Origin: Candidatus Eremiobacterota bacterium
GTDB taxonomy: Bacteria; Vulcanimicrobiota; CADAWZ01; Ess09-12
Assembly (NCBI GenBank): GCA_031082125.1
Contig: JAVHLM010000009.1
Coordinates: 19,011-83,010 of the forward strand
Reading direction: 5' to 3'
Length of the DNA stretch: 64,000 nucleotides
The notes beneath the pieces are model-generated. The model worked only from the letters and a program-made list of their open reading frames with translations. It was not told the origin of the DNA and did no database searches. The position numbers were made by a program, and so were the translations under genes. Shown here in pieces: positions 42,676-51,516 of the stretch (its first letter is position 1; every line of letters begins with the position of its first letter).

Positions 42676-44187
42676 TCAGGACTTGCGGGACTTTACAATC
42701 TCCTCCACGGTCCCCTTTATTTCTTCGAGCCTCTTCATGATACCCTCATATTGGTGCACATCAATGACAGGAGCCGGGATGCCATGGCTTTCCGTAAAGG
42801 TGGTAGTGAACGACAGGGAGTCGCCGCTTATTGTGAAAGAGACAAGGCTGTCAAGCAGCGCTTCAGGAGGGAGATCATCAACGTTCTGTGAGCATTTCTC
42901 ATTGCCGGGAAAGTACCGCCTGCAGACGCGGGGCCTTGCCTCATAGATGCTACACCCCGGGAGGCCGTCACCATGGGTGCCCAGGAAAACACACCGCTCC
43001 CCCTCCCTGCCCCTGCCTTCAGGAACTTTTTTCAGATCGGCATTATGCTCGTTCCACGAGAATATATCGGGGACAAGATAGCGCTTCCATGTCTCTTCAA
43101 CAGGTATCCCCAGGTGCAATGCGATTCTCTCTATATCGTACGGTGATATCTCCGCCACGAAATGCCTGCAGCACTTGCCGCAGCGGCGGCACAGAAAACT
43201 CATGGACCTGAGAGCCCCGGCTGCCTCTCCGCTCAAGGTCCCCGGAAGCTCTCTCAGCAGAGCTTTCATTGCCTTCCCGATTTCTTCCTCCTCGCCGTCC
43301 CTGAGCTCTGCCTTGCGAAATACCGTGCCATCCCTGCAGAATACAAGAAGGGAGTCTTTCAACAGCACGATTGAGAATATTTCAAACTCCGCGGAGTCTG
43401 TCCGAAGTGATGGAAGTACCGGTGGAGCATCGGCTGTGCCATAAAGGGACCGCTCCATTTCCAGTAACGCCGGGCCTGCCTTAAAATCCTCTGCCTTGAC
43501 GGTTACAGGCCTGCCGGGGCGCCTGTTCTCCCTCGACGCCGCCGGGGAGAGCACCCCGCGCAGGTGCTGCAAAAGCTGGAGGGCCAGGGGATTTTCAAGC
43601 TTCACCTCGAGGATTCTCCCTGAACGGGTCACTATTATGGCCGCAGTCCCCTCAAAGGTGATCCTCTCAAGATGACAGATGAGCTTCCCCAGGCTTTTGC
43701 GGCATATGGGCATATCAGGCTTCACGAGCGATGAGCATACATAGGGGCGCACCGGGTAGATGGCGCAGTGCCGTGTCCCGCCTGCACAGTCCCGGAGAAA
43801 AACGCAGCGGCCTGTCTGCTCCCTGATGACCCACTGCTCGCCGCCGCCGGGAGGCTTTCTGAAGAAGAAGCGCTCAAGGAGCTCTTTTACAGGGACTGCA
43901 AGAAAGGCCGCGATGGCTTCAATCTCCTCATGGCTTGCCGCCACCGCAGCGCCGGTGCAGCAGCTGCCGCACTCCCCGCACAGGTCGCTGAAAAGCCGGT
44001 CGCCGAAATCTGTGACCAGCACGTTGACAAGCTTTCTGACCAGGTCACGCACCGCCGGCATCTCCACGAACCTTGCCGTTCTCTCATGGACAGCGGCTCC
44101 CGGGCTCATGGACCTCACGGTGAACTGCGAGTCGGTGCACTCTATGACAAGATGGCCTGGTGGCTCCACGGAAGGCTTTTGCCTCAC
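42676..44187 (-). CDS. Tandem YkgJ-type Cys-cluster protein
   Basis: 503 residues with two copies of the zinc/iron-chelating CxxCxxCC motif: Cys70, 73, 76, 77 (CGECGSCC) then CVFLRDC and HCAIYPVRPYVCSSL; and CRRCGKCC (about 331-338) with CVFLGTHGDGLPGCSIYEARPRVC. Each half resembles the single-domain YkgJ/UPF0153 proteins that bind a [2Fe-2S]-like or zinc site. GTG 44187 overlaps the upstream stop in the GTGA arrangement. Function unknown; a redox or metal role is likely. A third, single copy is at 59109-59519. Confidence 0.85.
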   Translation of the reverse strand: MRQKPSVEPPGHLVIECTDSQFTVRSMSPGAAVHERTARFVEMPAVRDLVRKLVNVLVTDFGDRLFSDLCGECGSCCTGAAVAASHEEIEAIAAFLAVPVKELLERFFFRKPPGGGEQWVIREQTGRCVFLRDCAGGTRHCAIYPVRPYVCSSLVKPDMPICRKSLGKLICHLERITFEGTAAIIVTRSGRILEVKLENPLALQLLQHLRGVLSPAASRENRRPGRPVTVKAEDFKAGPALLEMERSLYGTADAPPVLPSLRTDSAEFEIFSIVLLKDSLLVFCRDGTVFRKAELRDGEEEEIGKAMKALLRELPGTLSGEAAGALRSMSFLCRRCGKCCRHFVAEISPYDIERIALHLGIPVEETWKRYLVPDIFSWNEHNADLKKVPEGRGREGERCVFLGTHGDGLPGCSIYEARPRVCRRYFPGNEKCSQNVDDLPPEALLDSLVSFTISGDSLSFTTTFTESHGIPAPVIDVHQYEGIMKRLEEIKGTVEEIVKSRKS

Positions 44188-44855
44188 TTCAAGTCAATTC
44201 CCAGAAGGATCCTGAGGCGCTGCAGGTGATCCTTGAGAGAAGTCTCCTCGTCCTGAAAGCCCTTGTGCCTGTCTTTCCCCTCAAGGAACTCCTGGATCAG
44301 GCGCACATCGCCGTTTGTCGCATCCTTGGTCCGGGCGCTCCCGCCTTTGTACTTCACTACAAGGTAAAGGTGAGGCTCGCTCACCTTGGGGCTGCATTTC
44401 CTGCAGAGCTGAGATTCATCAAGCGTGACCGACAGCTCAGTGATATCCTTCACCGATCTCCTCATCAGGCCGGCATTTTTTACAAGCCATTCAGCCTGGT
44501 TCACGGTGAATCCCGGCAGGGTGCCGGCAGCATATACCGTCTTTGCCCCGCATGCGGGGCATGTATATTGAACGCTTTTGGGCTCGAGCCTGGGCGCATA
44601 GCACATGGCGCCCATCTGACATTTCTGGGGCGGCGGGCTGTCTTTGAGCCTCGTGAGACGCTCTTCGAGCTCTTTTCTCGTGAGAGCGCTCTCTGCGGTA
44701 CCCTGGGACGGCTCTGCCCGGGAAGGTGCCTCAAAGGCAAGGGAGGCTCTGCAGGGCACCTCCCGTGCCTGGATCCCCCCTGTGGCTTTCACCGCAGAGA
44801 AAAGGAGCATAAGAAAAAGGACAAGGATCACCGCAAAAGACAAAAGGTATGCCAT
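44184..44855 (-). CDS. Membrane-anchored protein with CxxC motifs, unknown function
   Basis: 223 residues from ATG 44855 (AGAGGGGGTG upstream). One hydrophobic segment at about 3-25 (LSFAVILVLFLMLLFSAV), then a soluble part with YTCPACGAKTVY and ESQLCRKCSPKV at about residues 100-160, a rubredoxin/zinc-ribbon-like spacing. Translationally coupled (4-base overlap) to the double YkgJ protein, so the pair likely acts together at the membrane. No family was recognised. Confidence 0.7.
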   Translation of the reverse strand: MAYLLSFAVILVLFLMLLFSAVKATGGIQAREVPCRASLAFEAPSRAEPSQGTAESALTRKELEERLTRLKDSPPPQKCQMGAMCYAPRLEPKSVQYTCPACGAKTVYAAGTLPGFTVNQAEWLVKNAGLMRRSVKDITELSVTLDESQLCRKCSPKVSEPHLYLVVKYKGGSARTKDATNGDVRLIQEFLEGKDRHKGFQDEETSLKDHLQRLRILLGIDLK

Positions 44856-44943
44856 CAGATCACCCCCTCTGGATGTGATTATTTTCAACATGGCCGGCTT
44901 ACTTTCCTGGAAATCCTCACCTGCCGCAGAAAATCCCTGACTC

Positions 44944-44972
44944 TTTACTCCTGCGGCCTCTTAAGGTATAAT
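44944..44972 (+). promoter_or_regulatory. Promoter of the SPASM radical SAM gene
   Basis: TTTACT (44944-44949), 17-base spacer, TATAAT (44967-44972). The -35 box is the same TTTACT as in the PilX promoters. The RNA would start near 44979 and carry a leader of about 125 bases that contains the hairpin at 45024-45052. Confidence 0.75.
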
Positions 44973-45023
44973 AAGAGTAACAGGCGCTCATCGGAGTATC
45001 GGATATTCCATCGGCCAGATGCT

Positions 45024-45052
45024 CCAGGGGAGGCGGGAGACCGCCTCCCTGG
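45024..45052 (+). terminator. Leader hairpin, possible attenuator
   Basis: A 12-bp stem with one bulged G (CCAGGGGAGGCGG/CCGCCTCCCTGG) and a GAGA tetraloop, followed by CGTTTTCC. It lies between the promoter and start of the radical SAM gene, so it could act as an attenuator or a 5'-end stabiliser. No antiterminator partner was identified. Confidence 0.5.
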
Positions 45053-45103
45053 CGTTTTCCCGGCAGCCTGAAGCAAACCCTTGCCTGAAGGAGCGCAGGC
45101 GCC

Positions 45104-46198
45104 ATGTATTTCGTCATATATACCACTGAGCAGTGCAACCTCAGGTGCCGTTACTGCGAGCCCCGGCAGGTCCCTGACGATTTCCACGGGCACACCACTT
45201 ATGACTTCAGTGATCTGCTCAAGTATGTGTCACAGTATGAAAATGTCGGCATCCAGCTTTACGGAGGCGAGCCCCTTCTCAACATGCCTCTCGTGGAGCG
45301 GATAATAGAGGAGCTTCCTTACCGCCACCTCGTGCTCCAGACCAACGGGCTCTTCCTGGAGAGGCTCAAAGCCCGCCACCTTGAAAGAATCGATGTTATC
45401 TCCCTCTCACTTGACGGCCCTTCCCCGGTGACCGACCGCTTCAGGGGCGAGGGCTGCCACCGCAGGGTGATGGACCAGGCCGCCCTTGTCCGATCCAGGG
45501 GGTACAGGGGCCTCTTCAGGGCTCGAATGACCGTCTCCCCTGGAATGGATATTTACAGCGCCGTCATGCATTTCCTGGACAGGTGCCCCTTTCACTTCGA
45601 TCACGTGCACTGGCAGCTCAACGCGCTCTTTGAGAGAAAGGACTGGAGGCGGAAAAAAACCATAGCCCGCTGGTTTGGGGAGCGTTATAACCCTGGAGTG
45701 AGCCGCCTCGTGGAATACTGGGCTGCCGCGGCCCTGGAGCGGCACAGGGTTCTCCATATCCTTCCTTTCACCGGCATTGCCCATACGCTCCTCACAGGGG
45801 AAGGGGTGGCAGGGCCCCGTTGCGGCGCAGGCTATCAGATGCTCGCGGTAAATTACCGCGGAGAGCTTTACTCATGCCCCGTCATGCGCCTTCATGAGAA
45901 ATACAGGGTGGGCACCCTCTCGGGGGCAAGGATATCACCAGAGGACCTGGCAGTCACGCCAGGCGCTCCATGCGACCGCTGCAGCGATTATGCCGTCTGC
46001 GGGGGCCGCTGCCTTTACGCGAACCTGGAGAATCTCTGGGGGCGCGAAGGATATGAGCTTGTATGCGCTTCCGTCAGGCACCTCATCGGTGAGATCAGGC
46101 GGTTTCTCCCCGCTTTTGAGGGCCTTCTCGCAAAGGGCTGCCTCGCGCTCCAGGATTTCCGCAGCGATTATTTCCTGCAGACCGAGGTGATTCCCTAG
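45104..46198 (+). CDS. SPASM-type radical SAM enzyme, putative peptide-modifying (AF1577-like)
   Basis: 364 residues. Opening YTTEQCNLRCRYC holds the CxxxCxxC [4Fe-4S] ligands; LYGGEPLLN and LSLDGPSP are family motifs. The C-terminal SPASM-like region carries many Cys: RCGAGYQM, YSCPVMR, CDRCSDYAVCGGRCLYAN and CASVRH. This matches putative peptide-modifying radical SAM proteins of the AF1577/TIGR04084 type, described mainly from archaea. No small precursor peptide gene was seen next to it. Precursor unknown. The ATG is not strongly preceded by a ribosome site. The 3' end overlaps the convergent DUF4416 gene by 4 bases. Confidence 0.85.
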   Translation: MYFVIYTTEQCNLRCRYCEPRQVPDDFHGHTTYDFSDLLKYVSQYENVGIQLYGGEPLLNMPLVERIIEELPYRHLVLQTNGLFLERLKARHLERIDVISLSLDGPSPVTDRFRGEGCHRRVMDQAALVRSRGYRGLFRARMTVSPGMDIYSAVMHFLDRCPFHFDHVHWQLNALFERKDWRRKKTIARWFGERYNPGVSRLVEYWAAAALERHRVLHILPFTGIAHTLLTGEGVAGPRCGAGYQMLAVNYRGELYSCPVMRLHEKYRVGTLSGARISPEDLAVTPGAPCDRCSDYAVCGGRCLYANLENLWGREGYELVCASVRHLIGEIRRFLPAFEGLLAKGCLALQDFRSDYFLQTEVIP

Positions 46199-46740
46199 CT
46201 CCCCGGTCCACGGGAGCCGCCCGGGAATTTTTTCTTGAAGAGGGTGCGGATTTCCATCAGGATACCGTCATAGCGGCCATCCCTGAAATCAGGGAAAGAC
46301 CACTCAAGGGGGGAGAATCTCCCTTTCCCGTAAATAAGGGTAAGATCGGCGTAGATCCCCTGACCCACATATATCTTGTGGGGTCCGTACTTGGCCGATG
46401 CAAGCACGACCTTGCGGTAGTCAAGATAGCCGGGATCTATATTGACTGCTCTTCTCCCCCGGTCTGACAGGGTATCCTCGATGGAATTGGTGTGAAGCTT
46501 TACGGAGGCGAGGGAGCCGGGATCCATGAGGCGTTCAAAGGAGAGAAAGCGGCGCATAAGGCCCCTTCCCATCTCCTCCTCATAATAATCAGTGGGGTCA
46601 AATGCGAGAGGAGAGCCCACATAATCGGCAGGCCCGAAAGCCTCCTCCAGGGCTTGCCGGGCATGGGAGAAGAATGCCTCGTCCCTGTAAAGGACACCGG
46701 CAAAGAGTTTCACCGGCGGGACAGACGTTATGCCTGCCAT
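46195..46740 (-). CDS. DUF4416 family protein
   Basis: 181 residues. The central LHTNSIEDTLSDRGRRAVNIDPGYLDYRKVVLAS and the late RDGRYDGILMEIRTLFKKK identify DUF4416, a conserved bacterial family of unknown function. ATG 46740 has AAGGAGGATAT upstream. It follows the NAT-like gene by 10 bases and is the last gene of a HAD-NAT-DUF4416 operon driven by the promoter at 48307-48335. Confidence 0.9.
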   Translation of the reverse strand: MAGITSVPPVKLFAGVLYRDEAFFSHARQALEEAFGPADYVGSPLAFDPTDYYEEEMGRGLMRRFLSFERLMDPGSLASVKLHTNSIEDTLSDRGRRAVNIDPGYLDYRKVVLASAKYGPHKIYVGQGIYADLTLIYGKGRFSPLEWSFPDFRDGRYDGILMEIRTLFKKKFPGGSRGPGS

Positions 46741-46750
46741 ATATCCTCCT

Positions 46751-47557
46751 TCATGGCATCGGCGGCGCCGGGAGGCCCCCCGTGAGGGAAAGGGCGTGCC
46801 GGGCCATCTCCGGTGCCATCCCCAGCCTCGCCAGCACCTGGAAAAACTCCTGCCCCGTGAGACGCTTCCGGAGCCTCACTGCACCGCCAGTCTCATGGAG
46901 CATTGAATCCCTGAGGTAGATATGCCTGCCGTCACGGTATGTGTTTATTACGATATGATCCATCATCTCGAATTCAAAGCTGGCCTTCCACGCGTCAAAG
47001 AAGGTCCCTTCATCGGCGGCACTGCTCTTTATGCGGTAGCGGAATTTCTCATGGCCTGAATCGGACAGAGAATGAATGTCAAAGGCCCTGCCGCCCTCCA
47101 CCGGAGTGATCCTGAGGCGGTATGGGCCGCTCCTGAATTGCTGAGACGCTCCTTCAGGGAGAGGGACGGGAGTAAACACCAGGTACCCCGGATCGGCGAG
47201 ATAAACGCTGCCGGCACACATTACAAAGAGGGCGCAGTGGGTGTCAGTCCCGTAGGCCCTGTCGGCAAGTACCAGGTGAGAGCTGAAACCGAGGTAATCC
47301 AGCAGCGCCTTGAAAAGGTAGACGAGGGAGAAACAGGTGCCGCCGAGCCGATGCTCGAGATGATCGGCCACGACTCTCTCCGGGGTGCGGAAGGCATCTG
47401 CCCGGGTGCTCCCCACGGCGATGATCTTGGAAAGGTTCTCGTAGGGAACCTGTGCAAAGGCAGCCAGGAGTTCTTTCAGCCCCTCAAGATCAGGGCCTCT
47501 GCCGCCGGCATTGCAGAAGGTAAGAAATTTCTCGATAGAGGCGTCATATTTCCCCAT
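46751..47557 (-). CDS. Arylamine N-acetyltransferase-like transferase
   Basis: About 268 residues. The NAT cysteine-protease-like triad is visible: Cys in HRLGGTCFSLVYLFK, His in DTHCALFV and Asp in YLADPGYLVF. NATs transfer acetyl groups from acetyl-CoA to arylamines or hydrazines, although this protein differs from the classical RGGxCxExN form, so another acyl-transfer is possible. ATG 47557 has GAGGAGC; ATG 47569 overlaps the upstream stop and would add four residues. Second gene of the HAD operon. Confidence 0.78.
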   Translation of the reverse strand: MGKYDASIEKFLTFCNAGGRGPDLEGLKELLAAFAQVPYENLSKIIAVGSTRADAFRTPERVVADHLEHRLGGTCFSLVYLFKALLDYLGFSSHLVLADRAYGTDTHCALFVMCAGSVYLADPGYLVFTPVPLPEGASQQFRSGPYRLRITPVEGGRAFDIHSLSDSGHEKFRYRIKSSAADEGTFFDAWKASFEFEMMDHIVINTYRDGRHIYLRDSMLHETGGAVRLRKRLTGQEFFQVLARLGMAPEMARHALSLTGGLPAPPMP

Positions 47558-47565
47558 GATGCTCC

Positions 47566-48264
47566 TCATATCATCACAATGCCGTGACTGCGGCCCTTCC
47601 TCACCACCGCTCTGAGAAGATCCCTTATGTGGTCACGGGCGTCAAGGAGACTTTCGGCACGGTAATCGGCAAAGCTGAAATCCTGAAGCGCCGTATACTC
47701 GCTGGGCACCGCAATAAGATAACAGCCGGCCCTCTTGCCGGCCAGGGCACCGTTGGACGAATCCTCAAGAACGATGCACTCCCCGGGATCAACAGCAAGT
47801 CTCTCGGCAGTGAGAAGGTATATGGCCGGGTCAGGCTTCCCCGCCTTCACGCCTTCACTTGTCTGGATCAGATCAAAGCACTGCCTGACAGAAAGGCTCT
47901 CCATGGCAATATCCACAAGAACCGCAGGCGATCCAGTGGCCACAGCCAGCTTGAGACGGCCGTGGAACTCTCCTATTATCTCGTGGAGGCCTTTCATCGG
48001 TTTCGTGTCGTGCTTGAGGTTCTCCGCCATCCGCTGCTCCCTCATGGCTGCGAGCTCTTCCGGAGGAACCCCGATGCCAAGATCCCTTGCAAAGACACCC
48101 ATTGATTCAACAGGTGAGCGGCCCATCATGTCCCAGAGCGTGCCATCCTGTACCGCATGACCGAAGGAACGGGCGAGCTCGCGCTCTGTCTGAAAATAAA
48201 GGCGCTCGCTGTCAATCATCAGGCCGTCCATGTCAAAAATGAGAGCCCTTATATTCTTTTGCAT
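47566..48264 (-). CDS. HAD-superfamily hydrolase (beta-phosphoglucomutase-like)
   Basis: 232 residues. HAD motif I DMDGLMIDSE, motif II VATGSP, Lys in VKAGKPDPAIY, and motif IV LEDSSNGALAGKRAG. Cap type and length match the phosphatase/beta-phosphoglucomutase subfamily. Substrate is not predictable. It is the first gene of an operon with NAT-like and DUF4416 genes; ribosome site weak. Promoter at 48307-48335. Confidence 0.95.
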   Translation of the reverse strand: MQKNIRALIFDMDGLMIDSERLYFQTERELARSFGHAVQDGTLWDMMGRSPVESMGVFARDLGIGVPPEELAAMREQRMAENLKHDTKPMKGLHEIIGEFHGRLKLAVATGSPAVLVDIAMESLSVRQCFDLIQTSEGVKAGKPDPAIYLLTAERLAVDPGECIVLEDSSNGALAGKRAGCYLIAVPSEYTALQDFSFADYRAESLLDARDHIRDLLRAVVRKGRSHGIVMI

Positions 48265-48306
48265 GACGCCTGTACCTTATACTCACAGGATATTGCTGAC
48301 GACACC

Positions 48307-48335
48307 ATTATACCGGACAGGGTAATAAGCGTCAA
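48307..48335 (-). promoter_or_regulatory. Near-consensus promoter of the HAD-NAT-DUF4416 operon
   Basis: On the minus strand TTGACG (48335-48330), 17-base spacer and TATAAT (48312-48307), 43 bases from the HAD start. No other gene follows on this strand until the SPFH gene, which points the other way. Confidence 0.8.
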
Positions 48336-48478
48336 TATATCATACTCCCCGGAAAATGGCAATGCTCACTGTGCCCCGCGGCACTGACACCACGGGCATA
48401 CCGAGGTATCATGGAATCAGAATACTTCTCCTCAGGCACCACGCCTGGAGCCCAAAAGGACAAAAGGAGGTAAGGCAT

Positions 48479-49603
48479 ATGTTTTTCAGAAGGATCACGG
48501 CCCTTCCATGCGAGTCTCTGCTCACCATAAAGAGCGGCAAAGCCACCTGTCACGGCAACGGCGCGAGCACCGTAATATTTCCCTGGGACAGTTATGCCCT
48601 CGTTCCCACGACGGCCATAGAGCATACCTTCCAGATGCACCAGGAAAGTTTCGACGGCATCACCTTGAGGTTCAAGGGGATAATCATCTACAGGATCGTC
48701 GATGTGGCACTGGCGGCATCCCTCTTTCCCTTTACTGTCTCAGGGGGAGTCGAGCACATCTCACAGGCCATAGGCGACATCTGCATGGGCGAGCTCAGGG
48801 CTATCGTGGCGCAGATGACAATGGACGAATGCATCAGGGAGCGGAAGACCGGCATCACGGAGAAGCTCAAGGACGGCGTGATACCGCTCATAGAAGGCTA
48901 CAGCGACATCAAGGGGTGGGGCATAAAAATCGATGTGCTCCAGGTAGCCCAGGTCTTCTGCCCCGACGAGAGGCTCCTGGCCCAGCTCCAGGCCGACGCC
49001 CGCGACAAGATAAGGAAAACGGCGCAGTTTTCGACAATTGAGACCAACAGGCAGATAGAGATGACAGAGAGGGAAACCCGGAAGCAGCTCGAGATGTCCA
49101 GGATACATGCCGATATCGAGCTGTCGTCGCAGACCAACGAGCTGGAGAAAGTCAAGCTCGAGAGAAAAAGGGAATACGAGGCCAAGAAAAACGCCGTGGA
49201 CGACGAGCTGAGGCTTGCAGAGCTGGAGTCAAACAGAGTATTCGACGAAAAAAGGATTGCCGCCGAGAGCAAGCTCAAGCTCCAGGAGCTTGAAATGAAG
49301 ATGGAGATCGCGGAAAAACAGCTCAGGCTCAAAGAGATGGAGACAAGGCTCAATCAGCTCGACGTGGAGAGCACAGCCCTCCGGGAAAAGACCATGATGG
49401 AGATCCGGAAGGAGATCCTGCCCATAGAGCAGCTTCCCCGCATAAGCGAGAATCTGTCGGGGCTCTTCAAGAATTCCAACCTCACCTTCTACGGGGACCA
49501 GAGCATGATGCTCTTCAACTCACTGGGGGAGATCCTGGGAACAATGCTCACGCCCCCTAAGAAAAACGGCCACAAGGAGGAGGAGGCCATTCCGAGGAAC
49601 TGA
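48479..49603 (+). CDS. SPFH/Band 7 domain protein without membrane segment
   Basis: 374 residues from ATG 48479 (AAGGAGGTAA upstream). The N-terminal 170 residues form an SPFH (stomatin/prohibitin/flotillin) domain, e.g. YALVPTTAIEHTF, ITLRFKGIIIYRI and GWGIKIDVLQVAQVF. A long charged coiled coil (residues about 190-320, Glu/Lys/Arg-rich) follows, then a short C-terminal domain. No transmembrane or hydrophobic hairpin segment is visible, unlike stomatin, so it may be cytosolic or peripheral. The SPFH gene faces the HAD operon divergently. NfeD, the usual partner, is absent. Confidence 0.85.
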   Translation: MFFRRITALPCESLLTIKSGKATCHGNGASTVIFPWDSYALVPTTAIEHTFQMHQESFDGITLRFKGIIIYRIVDVALAASLFPFTVSGGVEHISQAIGDICMGELRAIVAQMTMDECIRERKTGITEKLKDGVIPLIEGYSDIKGWGIKIDVLQVAQVFCPDERLLAQLQADARDKIRKTAQFSTIETNRQIEMTERETRKQLEMSRIHADIELSSQTNELEKVKLERKREYEAKKNAVDDELRLAELESNRVFDEKRIAAESKLKLQELEMKMEIAEKQLRLKEMETRLNQLDVESTALREKTMMEIRKEILPIEQLPRISENLSGLFKNSNLTFYGDQSMMLFNSLGEILGTMLTPPKKNGHKEEEAIPRN

Positions 49604-49616
49604 CGGGCTCAGGGAG

Positions 49617-49642
49617 CGGTAGCGGCGAAGACCCCGCTACCG
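49617..49642. terminator. Hairpin between convergent genes
   Basis: A 9-bp perfect stem CGGTAGCGG/CCGCTACCG with an 8-base loop. It overlaps the stop of the minus-strand gene and ends the SPFH transcript on the plus side. No strong U tract, so moderate confidence. Confidence 0.6.
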
Positions 49643-50122
49643 TATCCTCTTGATGCTTTTCAGGAAGGCGTTGATGTCGTCTATGTTATTCTTGGCCGCC
49701 CCGGGGGCGCCGTAATAGAAGAAGAGCGTGTAAAGCTTCTTCTGCGCAGGAACGATTGAGAGGGTAAAGACCACAGGTATCTCGTTGACCTTGGCAGTTC
49801 CGTCAACTGCAACGCCTTCCAGGCCGTTGATGTTGACATTTCTGGTCTCCCCCTTTTTTATGGACTGCATGTAGCGAAGGAGCGACGCTTCTGATCCGAT
49901 GAGGGCGCTCTGGGTGTCCTCTGCCTTGATCACCTCGAAACAGAGGATTATGTCTCCCCTCGGAGACGAGAGAACCAGAGGATTGGCATTCATCACCGGC
50001 CACGTATCGGCCACATCAAACTGGATGTTGCCGTCCCTGTTGTTGTAATGCGCCGCCTGGAGAGGCATCATTGCCGCGAGCATAAATACCAGGAGAAAAC
50101 AGCAGGCTATCCAATTCTTCAT
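49637..50122 (-). CDS. Exported protein, PsbP/DcrB-like?
   Basis: 161 residues. The frame continues far upstream through a gene on the other strand, but ATG 50122 (AGAGGTG 9 bases before it) begins a clear signal peptide (WIACCFLLVFMLAAMMPLQA). The mature part has the alternation of strands and a C-terminal helix (DINAFLKSIKRI) seen in PsbP/DcrB-type small periplasmic proteins; this is a weak resemblance. Function unknown. Confidence 0.65.
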   Translation of the reverse strand: MKNWIACCFLLVFMLAAMMPLQAAHYNNRDGNIQFDVADTWPVMNANPLVLSSPRGDIILCFEVIKAEDTQSALIGSEASLLRYMQSIKKGETRNVNINGLEGVAVDGTAKVNEIPVVFTLSIVPAQKKLYTLFFYYGAPGAAKNNIDDINAFLKSIKRIR

Positions 50123-50368
50123 TAAGGTGGCACCTCTTTCTTCCTTGATACTCTCTCTACCTTGCGGGAAGCTTTCTATTCCCGGGGTCTGGAGTATAAG
50201 ATACCACAGGAAAGAGCTGATCCCTCCTGGAGATGCCGGCAGGATTTGGCCGCCCTTTGTCCAAGGTATACTGACGCACATTATACTCTCATGGATAATG
50301 ATGTCGTCAGCTATGCTCTGGAGTAAAGAAAAAACCTCTGGTAATCTGAAAGTCACAAGGAGGAGCCA

Positions 50369-51505
50369 ATGGACTCCACAGGCACATGTCACGGCGAGAT
50401 CCGCCATATTCTTTCGGCAGTCAACGAGATAAACGAGTTTCTGATAAGCTCGGACTTTAACCTTGAAGCGGTCCTCGAGGTGATCATACAGAAGGCCCTC
50501 CAGGTGAGCGCGGCAAAATACGGGCAGATACTCCTCTACAATGGCCAGGATCTTACTATTGCGGCCACGACGGGCGTCGTGGAAAAAGGAGTGAAGCTTC
50601 TCCCCGGAAAATGCGCCTGCGGCGTCGTGCTGGAAAAGGGGGAGCCCCTGCTCATCGCTGACGTGGAAAAAGCCGAGCGTTACCACCGCTTTTTCGACGA
50701 TGCGAAGAGCGAGCTCGCCGTACCCCTCGCCGAATGTGGAAAAATGCTGGGTGTGCTCAACGTTGAAAGCCCCGAGAAGGGGGCCTTCAATGGCAGCCAC
50801 CAGGAGATGCTCACCACTCTCGCCCTCCAGGCCTCCCATGCCATCAAGATAGCCAGGATGTATGAACAGCAGCGGGCCCTCGCCGAGATTGACAGGGCCC
50901 TGGCCCGCGCCACCAATGAACCCGAGGCCGTGTACGAAATGATCATAGAAAAGAGCCTGAACCTCATCGGCGGGCGCTCGGGGCAGCTTCTGCTGCTGGA
51001 AGGAGAAGAGCTTGTCATCGCGGCCACGACAGGCCAGGAAAAACCGATGGAGACGAGGGTGTGCATCGAAAGCTCAATAAGCGGCATCGCGGTGAAGAGC
51101 AAGAAGCCCCTCAACATCGGCGATGTGACAAAAGAGCCTTACAGCAGGCTCTACAGGTCATACCTGGGAACAATGAAAAGCGAGCTCGTCATTCCGCTCA
51201 TTGAGGGAGAGACTGTCATAGGTGCCCTCAACTTTGAAAACCCCCTGGAGAATTACTTCGACGGGGAGCATGTCAGAATACTCATCTCCATGGCTGATCA
51301 TGCCACGGTGGGGATCAGGAACCTCCAGATATACCAGAAGTTCCATTCGGGCCTCCACGAGGTAAAGGGACTCCTTTCCGACCTTGAGGAGTTCCCCGAC
51401 AAGATGAAGAGAGCCCTTTCAAGCTTTCACAGGATCACCCGGTTCTTCGAGGAGAGAGAGCGGCCGGAAGCGCCTCTCATTCTCCCCCCTACAGGCGATT
51501 ACTGA
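50369..51505 (+). CDS. Tandem GAF-domain sensor protein
   Basis: 378 residues. Two GAF domains: about 18-165 (ACGVVLEKGEPLLIADV, LAVPLAECGKMLGVLNVESP) and about 172-320 (SGIAVKSKKPLNIGDV, LVIPLIEGETVIGALNFENP). A short C-terminal helical tail follows, without kinase, GGDEF or HTH. GAF domains bind small molecules such as cyclic nucleotides, bilins or heme; the ligand is unknown. Excellent ribosome site AAGGAGGAGCC. It seems to be a stand-alone receptor that needs a partner. Confidence 0.9.
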   Translation: MDSTGTCHGEIRHILSAVNEINEFLISSDFNLEAVLEVIIQKALQVSAAKYGQILLYNGQDLTIAATTGVVEKGVKLLPGKCACGVVLEKGEPLLIADVEKAERYHRFFDDAKSELAVPLAECGKMLGVLNVESPEKGAFNGSHQEMLTTLALQASHAIKIARMYEQQRALAEIDRALARATNEPEAVYEMIIEKSLNLIGGRSGQLLLLEGEELVIAATTGQEKPMETRVCIESSISGIAVKSKKPLNIGDVTKEPYSRLYRSYLGTMKSELVIPLIEGETVIGALNFENPLENYFDGEHVRILISMADHATVGIRNLQIYQKFHSGLHEVKGLLSDLEEFPDKMKRALSSFHRITRFFEERERPEAPLILPPTGDY

Positions 51506-51516
51506 GTGCAATGTCC

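Noticed and set aside
49637..50839. A 400-codon frame on the minus strand
   Set aside because: Its upstream 240 codons overlap the well-supported GAF gene; the signal peptide and ribosome site put the start at 50122.
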